Below are positions 17,837-26,325 of a DNA stretch of 64,000 nucleotides, one piece after another (position 1 is the stretch's first letter; each line of letters begins with the position of its first letter). The DNA is from Paenibacillus sp. FSL A5-0031 (lineage in GTDB: Bacteria; Bacillota; Bacilli; Paenibacillales; Paenibacillaceae). Position numbers and translations under genes: made by a program. The notes beneath the pieces are model-generated. The model was given only the letters and a program-made list of their open reading frames with translations. It ran no database searches and had not been told where the DNA came from. Location: NCBI RefSeq assembly GCF_001956295.1, contig NZ_MRTD01000019.1, positions 62,001 through 126,000 of the forward strand, in the 5' to 3' direction.

Positions 17837-17965
17837 AGCATCGTCAGCTTAAGACTTCATTTTCTTATGACACCGCTGGCGCCTGGCTAGCATCTTGAGC
17901 TTGTTCGCATGCTTTTCAAATTTTTGAATACATTTATGTATTCGATTAACAGGAGGACACAAGTC

Positions 17966-19516
17966 ATGTCACAACTCGGGCAATCGTTTATGAGAGGTAC
18001 TTTGGTTTTGTCTGTTGCTGCTTTCATCAATCGTATTCTCGGTTTTATCAGCGGCATGTATATAGCTCGCGTACTGGGCGCAGAGGGAATCGGCATCTTG
18101 ATGATGGCGCATCCGCTTGTTCCGCTCGTCATTACGATTACGGAGCTTGGATTACCGGTGGCAATTTCCAAGTTGGTCGCAGAGGCCCAGGCACGAGGCG
18201 AACGGATGAAAGTGAGGCGCATTCTGTATGTCTCGCTCGCAGTTACGGGCGTTTTGAGCGTAGCGCTCACGACCATATCGTTACTTGGATCAGAGTGGAT
18301 CGCGTCAATTCTGTTAAGCGACCAGCGGGCTTATTACGCCATGCTAGCGATTACACCGATCGCACCGATTATCGCAGTCTCCGCCGTTTTAAAGGGTTAT
18401 TTTCGGGGCATGCAGCAGATGAAGACCATTGCAGCTTCCGATGTGCTGGAGCATACCGTTCAAATCGCTTGTGTGCTAGCGTTGGTACACCTATTGCTGC
18501 CTTACGGAATTGCTTATGCAGCTGCAGGTGCAATGGCTGCCTCTGTCGTCAGCGAAGCGATAAGCCTCTTATTTCTGATGACAAGCTACAAGCTATATGG
18601 TGAATCGAAGGTATCGGGCGAGACTTGGGCGAGCCATCTGAAGCAAGGAAGAAGCACACTCGCCGAGCTTCTGCAAATCGGACTTCCGACGACTGGTCAT
18701 GGTATCATTCATTCGCTATACAACGCTTTCCAGCCGCTTCTTATTACAACCAGCCTGGGCCTGTACGGCATCGGCACAGCTTTAGCCACGAAGCAATTCG
18801 GTCTGCTGGCCGGCTATGTGTTTCCGCTATTATTCATGCCAAGCTTTATTACGCAATCCTTATCCACCGCTCTTATTCCCGCGATTGGTGAGGCCACAGT
18901 GAACAAAAATAGTTTGCTCATACATGAGCGGATGAATCAAGCTATGATATTGGGACTTCTGATCGGTGCGCCAGCAACCGTTATCCTGTACGAATGGGCA
19001 ACTCCACTAACGACACAAGTCTATAATGCGCCTGAAGCAGGATTACTTTTAAAAATACTGGCGCCTATGTTTTTTCTACATTATTTCGATGCTCCACTTC
19101 ATGCGATTCTACTTGGCCTCGGTCGCGCGAAAGCAGCTCTATGGAATTACGTAATAGCTACTGTATTTAAGGGTGTCTCGGTCTTCGTGTTAGGCAGTCA
19201 ATTAGGAATCGTTGGTGTTGCGTTCGGCATCGGTATTGGCATATTGATACAAACGCTGTTGAACTTTTTTTCCATCTCGAGTTCGATCGGATTTTATGGG
19301 AGCATTCGTCCTTATATCAAGGTTGGGATCTGCATGATGCTAATGGCAATCTGCGGACACTTGACCTATAACCAGCTAGTCAGCCACGGTATGCCGCAGT
19401 TATGGTGCGTAATCATTTCAATCCTCTGTTCCTTGTTTCTTTATTTCGCTGCTCTAGTCGTGACCGGTTCGTTGAATTGGAAAAGCACGCGTCATAAATT
19501 TTCAATTCCATGGTAA
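17966..19516 (+). CDS. spoVB: SpoVB-type flippase-like polysaccharide transporter
   Basis: 516 residues. About 14 hydrophobic helices make a MOP/MATE-superfamily carrier; SFMRGTLVLSVAAFINRILG with GFISGMYIARVLGAEGIGIL is the characteristic N-terminus of SpoVB/stage V sporulation protein B. Family members act in spore cortex precursor handling in the mother-cell-derived membrane. AGGAGG lies before the ATG at 17966, so the upstream in-frame ATG at 17909 is not needed. It may be a paralog of the core spoVB, since these are often multi-copy. Confidence 0.82.
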   Translation: MSQLGQSFMRGTLVLSVAAFINRILGFISGMYIARVLGAEGIGILMMAHPLVPLVITITELGLPVAISKLVAEAQARGERMKVRRILYVSLAVTGVLSVALTTISLLGSEWIASILLSDQRAYYAMLAITPIAPIIAVSAVLKGYFRGMQQMKTIAASDVLEHTVQIACVLALVHLLLPYGIAYAAAGAMAASVVSEAISLLFLMTSYKLYGESKVSGETWASHLKQGRSTLAELLQIGLPTTGHGIIHSLYNAFQPLLITTSLGLYGIGTALATKQFGLLAGYVFPLLFMPSFITQSLSTALIPAIGEATVNKNSLLIHERMNQAMILGLLIGAPATVILYEWATPLTTQVYNAPEAGLLLKILAPMFFLHYFDAPLHAILLGLGRAKAALWNYVIATVFKGVSVFVLGSQLGIVGVAFGIGIGILIQTLLNFFSISSSIGFYGSIRPYIKVGICMMLMAICGHLTYNQLVSHGMPQLWCVIISILCSLFLYFAALVVTGSLNWKSTRHKFSIPW

Positions 19517-19649
19517 GAAAAAGCAGTCATGATTCGATATGTAAAAAGAACATAAAGTATTAGACTGGATGTCTTTATTCCACCCGATTTTTCGAGTTGT
19601 CATACCGTTAGTCTCCACAAAATAAGTTTTAGACTGAACTTAGAAATTG
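19517..19649. other. Intergenic, no gene seen
   Basis: AT-rich spacer after SpoVB; no start with a ribosome site and no hairpin with a T-run was found. Confidence 0.4.
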
Positions 19650-19735
19650 AAATAGCGACAACCAAGGACGAGAAAATAAAGAGTCCTAGACTGTCGCTAT
19701 TTTATAGAACTTACGTGTCCAATTAGTTGAATTCC
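19650..19735 (+). repeat. Composite repeat, unusual hairpin (class F)
   Basis: The long stem AATAGCGACA..TGTCGCTATT has an inner GGAC/GTCC, followed by a right arm AACTTACGTGTCCAATTAG. The hairpin sequence is unlike the other classes. The rest of 19736-19868 shows nothing. Confidence 0.6.
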
Positions 19736-19868
19736 ATTATTGAGCAGACGATGATCAAAAAAGCTCTATCAACACGTTAAAGTATAAGAGCCAGCGAGAT
19801 TGATACTTCAGTTGCAAAAACTAGTTTCCCTTCCCTCAGTCTAAATATTTCTACTAACTGATGCCTCT

Positions 19869-20294
19869 CTATAGCCCAATGAATGTGATAAACTCATATT
19901 CAATTAACTGTTTTTCAATCCAGTAAATCATCTCATTGATTAATTCACCAATTAAAACCCTATTTTCTAAATAACTATTTAAAAAGCTCTCTGTTTGTGT
20001 CATAAAATATGGTTGTATGTATTCTGTGAGTTCAGTCTTTTTTTGATTAAGTAAGTATTCCCTTATTAAGACAAGTCCACTTTTAATCTGATTCCAATAT
20101 TCCTTTGAAATTTCAAAACGATCGAAACTTTCGAAAGGTTCATATCCGTTTTTAATCGCTGGTCTTAAAAAGATGAATAAGTCATCTTCAATATATACAG
20201 ACTCAGTATTTCTATAGGCTTTTCATAAAACACCTGAGAATAATTCACGATAATTTTTATTTACCAATTGATTTAATCCTAGTAAATGATTCAA
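19869..20294 (-). pseudogene. Hypothetical gene broken by an in-frame TGA
   Basis: A TTG at 20294 with GGGAGG upstream opens a 142-codon minus frame interrupted only by TGA at 20223-20225 (LFSGVL-stop-KAYRNTES). The rest is coding-like, e.g. FDRFEISKEYWNQIKSGLVL, ending IEYEFITFIGL. The family is not recognised. The stop may have arisen from a TGG Trp codon. Confidence 0.6.
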
Positions 20295-20383
20295 ATTAGG
20301 ATTCCTCCCTTGTGTTTTATATGAACACCCTATACCGCACTCTAAACTTCCCTTTAATTCTTCAATGAATTCAACGACTCCCA

Positions 20384-20483
20384 CTCAATTATCCTGCCAA
20401 TTAGCTTAACGAGAAAGGAGCAGCTGCCATCCGGCTAACTGCTCTATGGTCCGTTGAACTATTGTTCCCCGTTAGTTCAATGA
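20384..20483 (+). repeat. Composite cassette repeat, class B hairpin, complete
   Basis: CTCAATTATCCTGCCAATTA with GCTTAAC, stem GGAGCAGCTGCC..GGCTAACTGCTC, then TATGGTCCGT and right arm TTGAACTATTGTTCCCCGTT with AGTTCAA. It ends one base from a stop codon. Confidence 0.87.
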
Positions 20484-20936
20484 TTAATTAGAATTATCGT
20501 CCGTAAGGCCATAAGTATTGTTAATTACCGAGGAATAATTATCCCAATTAAAGTAGAAAGGGCCTATGTCTATTTTTTTATTCTCACCTTCTAATATGAA
20601 ATCTCTCCAGATGACAATATCCCCCTCTTTATCAATCTTAACTGAAATAAATCCACATTCCTCATCTCCACATAAAGGACAAACTAAAATGGGATACCTA
20701 TAGTACAAATATTCGTGGGGTTGCCTTAAAAGAAAATAATCAATCATTTGCCGTTGATTATCACTTGTGCCCCAGCCTAATGCAGGGACCATGTTATATT
20801 TCCTGAGCCTATTGTATATCGATTTGCCATCAACAATAATGTCAGCAAATTGAGTATTTTTATTCCCATCTTGATTTGAGTCAAGCTCCTCATATCGGCT
20901 TGATAGTTTAGTGTCTAAGTGATTTATTATTATCAT
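20484..20936 (-). CDS. Hypothetical protein with a CxxC zinc-like motif
   Basis: About 150 residues from an ATG at 20936 preceded by GGGGGG. The central segment ILVCPLCGDEECGFISVKI has a CPLC..C arrangement that could bind zinc, and the C-terminal DIGPFYFNWDNYSSVINN looks like a beta/alpha domain. No family is recognised. A single cassette gene flanked by a class B repeat downstream. Confidence 0.65.
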   Translation of the reverse strand: MIIINHLDTKLSSRYEELDSNQDGNKNTQFADIIVDGKSIYNRLRKYNMVPALGWGTSDNQRQMIDYFLLRQPHEYLYYRYPILVCPLCGDEECGFISVKIDKEGDIVIWRDFILEGENKKIDIGPFYFNWDNYSSVINNTYGLTDDNSN

Positions 20937-20960
20937 TTTACCCCCCACTTACTGGACAAA

Positions 20961-21077
20961 CTAATATTTCCACCCAAAATTATAACACTCTTTTTTGACC
21001 TGGTGCTTTATTGTATCCTGCCCATTCGTTGAGTCAAGGTTGTCTATCTCATCAGATGTTATCCCAATTGCCCAAGA
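20961..21077 (-). pseudogene. C-terminal gene fragment
   Basis: The minus frame SWAIGITSDEIDNLDSTNGQ continues to a TAG at 20961 (ending FGWKY). There is no start, and a stop directly precedes it. It is a likely remnant. A GGGCAGGATA string inside it mimics a repeat arm by chance. Confidence 0.4.
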
Positions 21078-21157
21078 TTAAATCCAACATTATAATCCCG
21101 CCGTTGTTTCGGGCATGCTGACAATAAAAGCTCTACAGTAGCATTAAGACTCCTCGC

Positions 21158-21817
21158 CTACTCCCACTGTATACCAATTTCATCAAATGAAGTTCTACTT
21201 TCTTCTAGTCCCGCCTCGTCTACGGATTCAATCATTTGAATTTCATCTTTTGTCATAGTGATGATTTCGGATGGATTACTTAACTTACGCAGAAATAGTT
21301 GTCTTAATAAATTAGTTTGTCCCTCTGACATTTCATACTCTTCTTTCCATGTGATTAAAGCATCCTCAATGTCACAGGATTGTCTATCTAAGAGAAAACC
21401 ACCATGAGCAATTATCTCTTTCATTTCGTCCTGCGAGTAGATTATATCGTCGACTCCCCAAACAGCAGTAGTTATCAAAGGGACATCATTTCCATTGACA
21501 TCGTCTAGCAGATATTGAAGAGTTTCATTTGCAGCTAATTCCTTCACTTCGTATGGAGCATCTCTAAAATAGTCTTGAGCATTTATGTAGTTGGATAATC
21601 TTTTGCTATGGTCATTACGAAATGCAGCAACAAAATAGTTAGAATGGAATGTTATGGTTCCTCTTGTTCCAGAACTATCTTGAACATTGTAATTGAAACC
21701 ATCCCAAGATTGTTCATTAGCTAATTCAGGATAATGTGCTATGTTTATTGCATGTGCAATAGAAGCTAGCACACTGCCTTGCCAAAGTTTTTCTTTAGTC
21801 CATATCATTTTTTCCAT
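21158..21817 (-). CDS. Hypothetical protein
   Basis: About 219 residues, soluble and acidic. The N-terminal EKLWQGSVLASIAHAINIAHYPELANEQSWDG and middle TRGTITFHSNYFVAAFRNDHSKR look like one alpha/beta domain, followed by a helical C-terminus. No known motif. The start is uncertain: ATGs at 21847, 21844, 21817 and 21808 are all in frame, and GGAGAGG lies about 13 bases before 21817. Confidence 0.62.
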   Translation of the reverse strand: MEKMIWTKEKLWQGSVLASIAHAINIAHYPELANEQSWDGFNYNVQDSSGTRGTITFHSNYFVAAFRNDHSKRLSNYINAQDYFRDAPYEVKELAANETLQYLLDDVNGNDVPLITTAVWGVDDIIYSQDEMKEIIAHGGFLLDRQSCDIEDALITWKEEYEMSEGQTNLLRQLFLRKLSNPSEIITMTKDEIQMIESVDEAGLEESRTSFDEIGIQWE

Positions 21818-21938
21818 CTCGTTATAATTCCTCTCCACATTCATCATTCAGGAATTGTATATTAGCTTGATGAGGTATTTCATTACTTCTTCGTGAAGAA
21901 ACTTTAATCGCCTTTTATTTAACCTATTAATGGTGAGT

Positions 21939-22026
21939 GATTAAACTATGCTGCCTGTTAGTTGAACAAAGGGCTAACTCAGGGCAACCCTTTAATTATT
22001 GAACTATCGTGTCCCGTTAGCTCCAA
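21939..22026 (+). repeat. Composite cassette repeat, class C hairpin, complete
   Basis: GATTAAACTATGCTGCCTGT with TAGTTGAAC, hairpin AGGGCTAAC..GGGCAACCCTT, right arm ATTGAACTATCGTGTCCCGT with TAGCTCC. Confidence 0.85.
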
Positions 22027-22099
22027 GCGGGACTATTGGCTAAAAATACCGAAGCGTGAATATAGTGTTTATAAGAAGATTCTGGTCTCTACAATAAAA

Positions 22100-22681
22100 C
22101 TACAAAATCCTCTTGAATTCTACTTCCCTACATATGATAAAAGACTTTCCTAAGATGGTTACTATAGATTCTTCAAGTTTAAGATCAAACTTAAGGACAG
22201 ATGTATTAAGTCTATTATTCTTTAATACTTTCTCATACACCGTAATAATTGATTTTGGACCTTTAGCCAGAAGCCCTTGTCCTTGCATTAATAGCCATTC
22301 TAGATCCCCGATTAAAAAGTGCTGAAATTCTATCCATTTGTCTGTTGCCTTCTGATGTTCAGTTAGTAGTTCCCCAATAACCTTAAACACTTCATTTGAT
22401 TTGCCTTTGAAATATAACTCATGAGTTGGTTCAAGATAATCAAGTAATAAAGGATGATTTGTTTCAATTTCTATATCTTCAAAAAAATCTAAAGTAATTT
22501 TATAATCTCTAACTTGTTTAAATTCCACTTCCCACTTTTGAACGATAGATCCGGTAAAATATAAAAAAACATGGAACTCAATAATAAAATCTTCATCAAT
22601 TTCTCTAGTCATAACTGGACGAAAATAGACATCATCTTCAAAAATTGCTTCTTTAAACTCCTTTTGAAATATCTGATAAAT
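22100..22681 (-). CDS. Hypothetical protein, apparent ATT start
   Basis: The frame from the first ATG (22612) gives 170 residues, but that ATG has no ribosome site. Convincing coding sequence continues upstream (YQIFQKEFKEAIFEDDVYFR) to an ATT at 22681 behind AAGGTG, giving 193 residues. The protein is soluble, with EFHVFLYFTGSIVQKWEVEF and a C-terminal KSFIICREVEFKRIL. The family is not recognised. The start remains unproven. Confidence 0.6.
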   Translation of the reverse strand: MYQIFQKEFKEAIFEDDVYFRPVMTREIDEDFIIEFHVFLYFTGSIVQKWEVEFKQVRDYKITLDFFEDIEIETNHPLLLDYLEPTHELYFKGKSNEVFKVIGELLTEHQKATDKWIEFQHFLIGDLEWLLMQGQGLLAKGPKSIITVYEKVLKNNRLNTSVLKFDLKLEESIVTILGKSFIICREVEFKRIL

Positions 22682-22772
22682 AGCATTTCACCTTCTTATT
22701 GCATTAGAATTATCTATTAACGTCTCTTTTTCGAACTTCATAAATTCTCCGTACTTGAAGTTCTCTTGAAGC

Positions 22773-22830
22773 GATTAAACGATCCTGCCCTTTAGTTGAG
22801 AAAACGACTGCCATTATTTCGGGCCAATTT
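22773..22830 (+). repeat. Composite repeat, left arm and degenerate hairpin
   Basis: GATTAAACGATCCTGCCCTT with TAGTTGAG, then GACTGCC..GGGCC. No right arm. The following 22831-23017 has no gene. Confidence 0.6.
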
Positions 22831-23017
22831 TTCTTATGTTCATGGGGCTGTCGCGAACCGTTGGTTTTTTCATTAGAAATTAAATAGGATTATTCAAGCT
22901 TATCTTTTTAGGGGTTAGCATACAAATCTATATCAAACTCAAATTCGAGGCGAACTTTATCGCGTTCTTATCAAGATATAATGCAGGAGTATGTCCCTCT
23001 CGACTGCATGTAGGAAA

Positions 23018-23164
23018 TTAATCAATCTTATAAAATATATATCCTATTAACATAATAAAATTCACTAAAATCAGAGAAATAATAACTCCCTTTCTTTTAA
23101 AACTCGAAAAAATCCCTAATCTTAAAGCAACAATTAAATCAACAAGTAAAACAATAAGTATCAT
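23018..23164 (-). CDS. Small membrane protein, about 48 aa
   Basis: The minus frame MILIVLLVDLIVALRLGIF has two hydrophobic helices joined by SSFKRKG and ends YIFYKID. GAGAGGG sits further upstream, next to an in-frame ATT (about 5 codons before the ATG), so translation may begin there. The family is not recognised. Confidence 0.5.
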   Translation of the reverse strand: MILIVLLVDLIVALRLGIFSSFKRKGVIISLILVNFIMLIGYIFYKID

Positions 23165-23259
23165 TTTCCAAATATTAATTATAATCCCTCTCAATTAATA
23201 ATCATCTTTTTGTTTATTCTCCAGTTTGCTTCATAAAAAATCCAACTAGTCAGATATTC

Positions 23260-23458
23260 TCAAATAGCTAATTGCTTGTCTCTTAAAATAGCAATTCTAA
23301 TGTCAATGTGATCTTGAGTTACTTTATCTTGATAGAGATTGATCGACCATAGCTATAGCCCAAGGAATACGAAATCCATTCATTATTTTGTTAACTTCAA
23401 AACACTTTTCTATTGAAGACACCTCACAGTCTCGTTTCCATTTTAATTCTTCGCTATT
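23260..23458 (-). pseudogene. N-terminal fragment of a nucleotidyltransferase, frameshifted
   Basis: The minus frame KIMNGFRIPWAIAMVDQSLS shifts into KVTQDHIDIRIAILRDKQLA. Together they match the start of aminoglycoside/lincosamide nucleotidyltransferases (W.IAGG.A.D...G..TR.H.DI.I.I.R.DQ). The Gly-Gly of the active site is altered and the C-terminal part is absent. It is a decayed resistance-type gene. Confidence 0.6.
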
Positions 23459-23465
23459 GTTCCAG

Positions 23466-23541
23466 TATCCTTAAGAGCAGGATACCGTAGTACCTGCTCT
23501 TCAATGTCTATTATTCAACTATCGTGTTCTGTTAGTTTATC
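23466..23541 (+). repeat. Composite repeat, class A hairpin, left arm truncated
   Basis: TATCCTTAAGAGCAGGATAC, CGTAGTACCTGCTC, then right arm TTCAACTATCGTGTTCTGTT with AGTTT. The hairpin is nearly identical to the copy at 57639. The left arm has been cut at the edge of the nucleotidyltransferase remnant. Confidence 0.8.
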
Positions 23542-23564
23542 AAAGAACAAGTTTTTTTATAAAA

Positions 23565-23824
23565 TCAATGCGTACCATTAAATACTGTTTTATTATCGAT
23601 ATCCTCTAACTCTAATTTTGAAATATCATCGTCTTCTAAATCACCAATAACTGAAATTAACCTCAAGTCTTTTCCTTGCGTACCCAAAAGGATTGCTCTT
23701 GATTGAAATGTCTCAAATCCACTTTCTTCTGCAAGATATTCAGTTAAAATGTTAAAATTTCTAAAATATCGTCTTCGTTGAATTTAAAAGTATTTCTTTT
23801 ATTTTTTGGTTCAAATTCATCCAC
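23565..23824 (-). pseudogene. Hypothetical gene with a frameshift
   Basis: A GTG at 23824 opens VDEFEPKNKRNTFKFNEDDI; the frame shifts near 23760 (an A/T-rich stretch) and resumes as LTEYLAEESGFETFQSRAIL to a TGA at 23565. Joined, it would be about 86 residues. The family is not recognised. Confidence 0.5.
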
Positions 23825-23925
23825 CTTTTATTCTCTAATTATTTATAATCTTTCTAAAAATTTGTTCATCATTACTACCCATAGGTGAGATAAAGAAAAG
23901 GCTACCCATGATTGGCTTTGTCCAC

Positions 23926-24020
23926 GCTAAACTACCAGTCAGCTTAACGTGAAAGGAGCAGCTGCCATTGGCTAACTGCTCTTTGGTCCGTTGAACTATC
24001 GGTCGCCGTTAGTTAAAGAG
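23926..24020 (+). repeat. Composite cassette repeat, class B hairpin, complete
   Basis: GCTAAACTACCAGTCAGCTT, stem GGAGCAGCTGCC..TTGGCTAACTGCTC, TTTGGTCCGT, right arm TTGAACTATCGGTCGCCGTT with AGTTAAA. Confidence 0.87.
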
Positions 24021-24079
24021 TTGTGAAGCTAATTCCATCCTACTTTAACGCAGGTAAGGTTATCATTTTATTTATATCA

Positions 24080-24652
24080 TTATTTTAAGAGATACTTATA
24101 ATATGCTGGGAATTCTCGTATCAAGGAGTAAACATCTCTAAACTCAAAGACTTTGGCATGAGCTGAGTACACTTCTTTAATATCCATTTTTCTAAATGCT
24201 AATTTTGTTCTAGATACATGAAAATATTGAGTAATAACCATAATAGAGTCTAAATCTAATTGATCCATAATCTTGTTAGTATTTTGGGCCGTCATATATG
24301 AGTTGTACCCATTATTATCCTCTATAATTTTATCTTCCGGTAACCCTTTATCTATTAAGTATGATTTCATAACCTTTGCTTCATCGAAACCTTCCTTACC
24401 AATACCGCCACTTACAATGATAAAAGTAAAGTAGCCCCTTTTATAAAGCTCTACGGACTTATCTAATCTTGCTTTTAACCGCTCAGAAGGCTGTCCATTA
24501 ACTTCTACTTTATTTCCTAATACTACAGCGGCGTCAACTGGTTTCAATTCATCATTCAACCCATCTATTATCACGAAAGTAGTGTGAATGATAAACCAGA
24601 TGCAAAGACTTGCTACTAATATTCCAAATCGTTTAATGAAAATATAGTTCAA
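24080..24652 (-). CDS. YdcF/SanA-family (DUF218) membrane protein
   Basis: 190 residues. One N-terminal membrane anchor (FGILVASLCIWFIIHTTFVI) is followed by the DUF218 domain: VDAAVVLGNKVEVNGQPSERLKARLDKS, FIIVSGGIGKEGFDEAKVM, EDNNGYNSYMTAQN and ITQYFHVSRTKLAF. SanA-like proteins affect envelope permeability; the biochemical activity is not settled. The TTG start at 24652 has AGGTGAGAG upstream. Confidence 0.87.
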   Translation of the reverse strand: MNYIFIKRFGILVASLCIWFIIHTTFVIIDGLNDELKPVDAAVVLGNKVEVNGQPSERLKARLDKSVELYKRGYFTFIIVSGGIGKEGFDEAKVMKSYLIDKGLPEDKIIEDNNGYNSYMTAQNTNKIMDQLDLDSIMVITQYFHVSRTKLAFRKMDIKEVYSAHAKVFEFRDVYSLIREFPAYYKYLLK

Positions 24653-24779
24653 TCTCTCACCTGCATTCTCTCATATTTCTCCATAATCATACCCAAATTT
24701 TATCACACATGGGTGCATGAAACATTCCACGCAGACGTCCCACCGACTTAAATCTCTATATATATTATCATAATTGAAA

Positions 24780-25676
24780 CTAATTGCCCGGCAGCTGAAT
24801 GCCACGCCAGCTACTTACATCGCATTGGCCATATTCATTATCACCCACAGCAACCACCGTTCCGTCCGATTTAAGACCGAGCGTATGAGCGCAGCCTGCC
24901 GCTACCGCCACAATATCGCGCCAGCCACTTACATTGCATTGGCCGTGTTCATTACTACCCAAAGCGACCACCGTGCCGTTAGATTTAAGCCCGATTGTAT
25001 GATTACTTCCCGCTGCTATCGCCACAATACTGCTCCAGCTGCTTACATTACATTGGTCATGCTTATTCCTACCCACAGCCGTTACTGTGCCGTCCGATTT
25101 AAGCCCAACGGTATGAAGGTAACCCGCCGCTGCCGCCACTATGTCGTGCCAGTCGCTTGCATTACATTGGCCATACTGATTATTACCCACAATCATTACC
25201 GTACCGTCAGATTTAAGCCCGACGGTATGCCAGTCACCCGCCGATACACCCACCATATCACACCAGCCGTTTACATTGCATTGGCCTTCATTATTTCGAC
25301 CTACAGCCACCACCGTGCCGTCAGATTTAAGCCCAACGGTACAACGCCATCCCGCCGCAACCGCTACAATATCGCTCCAGCCATCTACATTGCATTGGTC
25401 ATGCGTATTCCAACCTACAGCCGTCACCGTGCCATCAGATTTAAGCCCGATTGTATGCGCATTACCCGTGTTCTTTGCCATATGAACGTTACCTGCCGCA
25501 ACCGCCACAATATCACTCCAGCCGCTTACATCACATTGGCCATATTTGTTATCACCCACTGCTGTCACCGTTCCGTCCGATTTAAGACCAACGGTATGAC
25601 GACGACCCGTCGCTATGGTATCTATAGGCCATCGTTTCACCTTTAACGCCGCTTCAAATGGTGAACTGTAATCCAT
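24780..25676 (-). CDS. RCC1-repeat beta-propeller protein
   Basis: 298 residues with about seven repeats of 40-42 residues, each reading HTVGLKSDGTVTAVGxNxxGQCxVSxWxDIVAVAAG, the RCC1/BNR-like propeller unit. One repeat carries a short insertion (NVHMAKNTG). There is no signal peptide, and there is a short N-terminal extension. Function is unknown; bacterial RCC1 proteins are often secreted or ligand-binding. GGAGAG precedes the ATG. The DNA repeat also creates a long open frame on the other strand, which is a shadow. Confidence 0.87.
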   Translation of the reverse strand: MDYSSPFEAALKVKRWPIDTIATGRRHTVGLKSDGTVTAVGDNKYGQCDVSGWSDIVAVAAGNVHMAKNTGNAHTIGLKSDGTVTAVGWNTHDQCNVDGWSDIVAVAAGWRCTVGLKSDGTVVAVGRNNEGQCNVNGWCDMVGVSAGDWHTVGLKSDGTVMIVGNNQYGQCNASDWHDIVAAAAGYLHTVGLKSDGTVTAVGRNKHDQCNVSSWSSIVAIAAGSNHTIGLKSNGTVVALGSNEHGQCNVSGWRDIVAVAAGCAHTLGLKSDGTVVAVGDNEYGQCDVSSWRGIQLPGN

Positions 25677-25770
25677 GTTTTCTCTCCTTGAAACAAGACT
25701 TATTTTATAATCAGGTCATGCTCTTTGCGAACTTCGTAAACACCTAACATTTTAAACATTTTGCACAATC

Positions 25771-25799
25771 AATAAACGATCCTACCCATTAGCACAATT
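25771..25799 (+). repeat. Composite repeat, left arm only
   Basis: AATAAACGATCCTACCCATT with AGCACAATT. No hairpin follows before the next gene stop at 25813. Confidence 0.6.
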
Positions 25800-25812
25800 A
25801 CTTATCTCAGAT

Positions 25813-26151
25813 TCATAGCTTTAATGTCTTAGTTTTCCATACTCGATACAGTCCGACAACTAGAAAGATAAAAGCAATAACTTCTATGATTCTAGGGATG
25901 ATATTCAGTAATGTGATCATCTCTCCAAATGTCATTCCAAGCGGTAGTGTAGTACGGTTCGCATCATAAGAATTAATGAGTCGACCTATTGTAAAAGGTG
26001 CAATAAAATCATAGATCTTCAATAATAAAATAATAAGAAAGAAGTAAAAGCCTGCAATGAAGTGATTTTTCTTGCATTGTATAAGACCAAAAATTAATAA
26101 AAATAAGAAGAAAATCGAAAATAGACCTGCAAATATTCCTAATAAAACCAC
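25813..26151 (-). CDS. Integral membrane protein, three helices
   Basis: 112 residues. Helices are LLGIFAGLFSIFFLFLLIFGLI, FIAGFYFFLIILLLKIYDF and IIEVIAFIFLVVGLYRVW, ending in a basic tail. Either TTG (26154) or GTG (26151) can serve as start behind AAGGGGTGA. The family is not recognised. A one-gene cassette between repeats. Confidence 0.68.
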   Translation of the reverse strand: MVLLGIFAGLFSIFFLFLLIFGLIQCKKNHFIAGFYFFLIILLLKIYDFIAPFTIGRLINSYDANRTTLPLGMTFGEMITLLNIIPRIIEVIAFIFLVVGLYRVWKTKTLKL

Positions 26152-26211
26152 CAAATCACCCCTTTTTTCACAAAAATGATATTAATATCTTACGTTTTCC
26201 CTTAGGAATAA

Positions 26212-26315
26212 TTTCACTATCTTGCCCGTTAGAATAATGAAATGAGCAGGCTACCGTAGTACCTGCTCATCACTGTCTATCATTTAATTATAGTTCTCCG
26301 TTACTTCATTAAACG
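26212..26315 (+). repeat. Composite cassette repeat, class A hairpin, complete
   Basis: CACTATCTTGCCCGTTAGAA, stem GAGCAGGCTACC..GTACCTGCTC, then TTTAATTATAGTTCTCCGTT with ACTTCATTAA. Confidence 0.83.
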
Positions 26316-26325
26316 CTACCGCTGC

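Noticed and set aside
20384..20483. Canonical integron attC sites
   Set aside because: The architecture is similar, but GTTAGCT and AGCTAAC do not satisfy GTTRRRY and RYYYAAC in most copies, and no integrase is in the window. Kept only as an analogy.
21010..21036. Another partial repeat arm (ATCCTGCCCATTCGTTGAG)
   Set aside because: It lies inside the coding-like fragment 20961-21077 and lacks the TAGCTTAA half-site; the shared GGGCAGGATA is probably coincidence.
24774..25646. 290-aa plus-strand ORF opposite the RCC1 gene
   Set aside because: It is the antisense image of a repetitive propeller gene; it has no ribosome site, and the minus frame has clear family identity.
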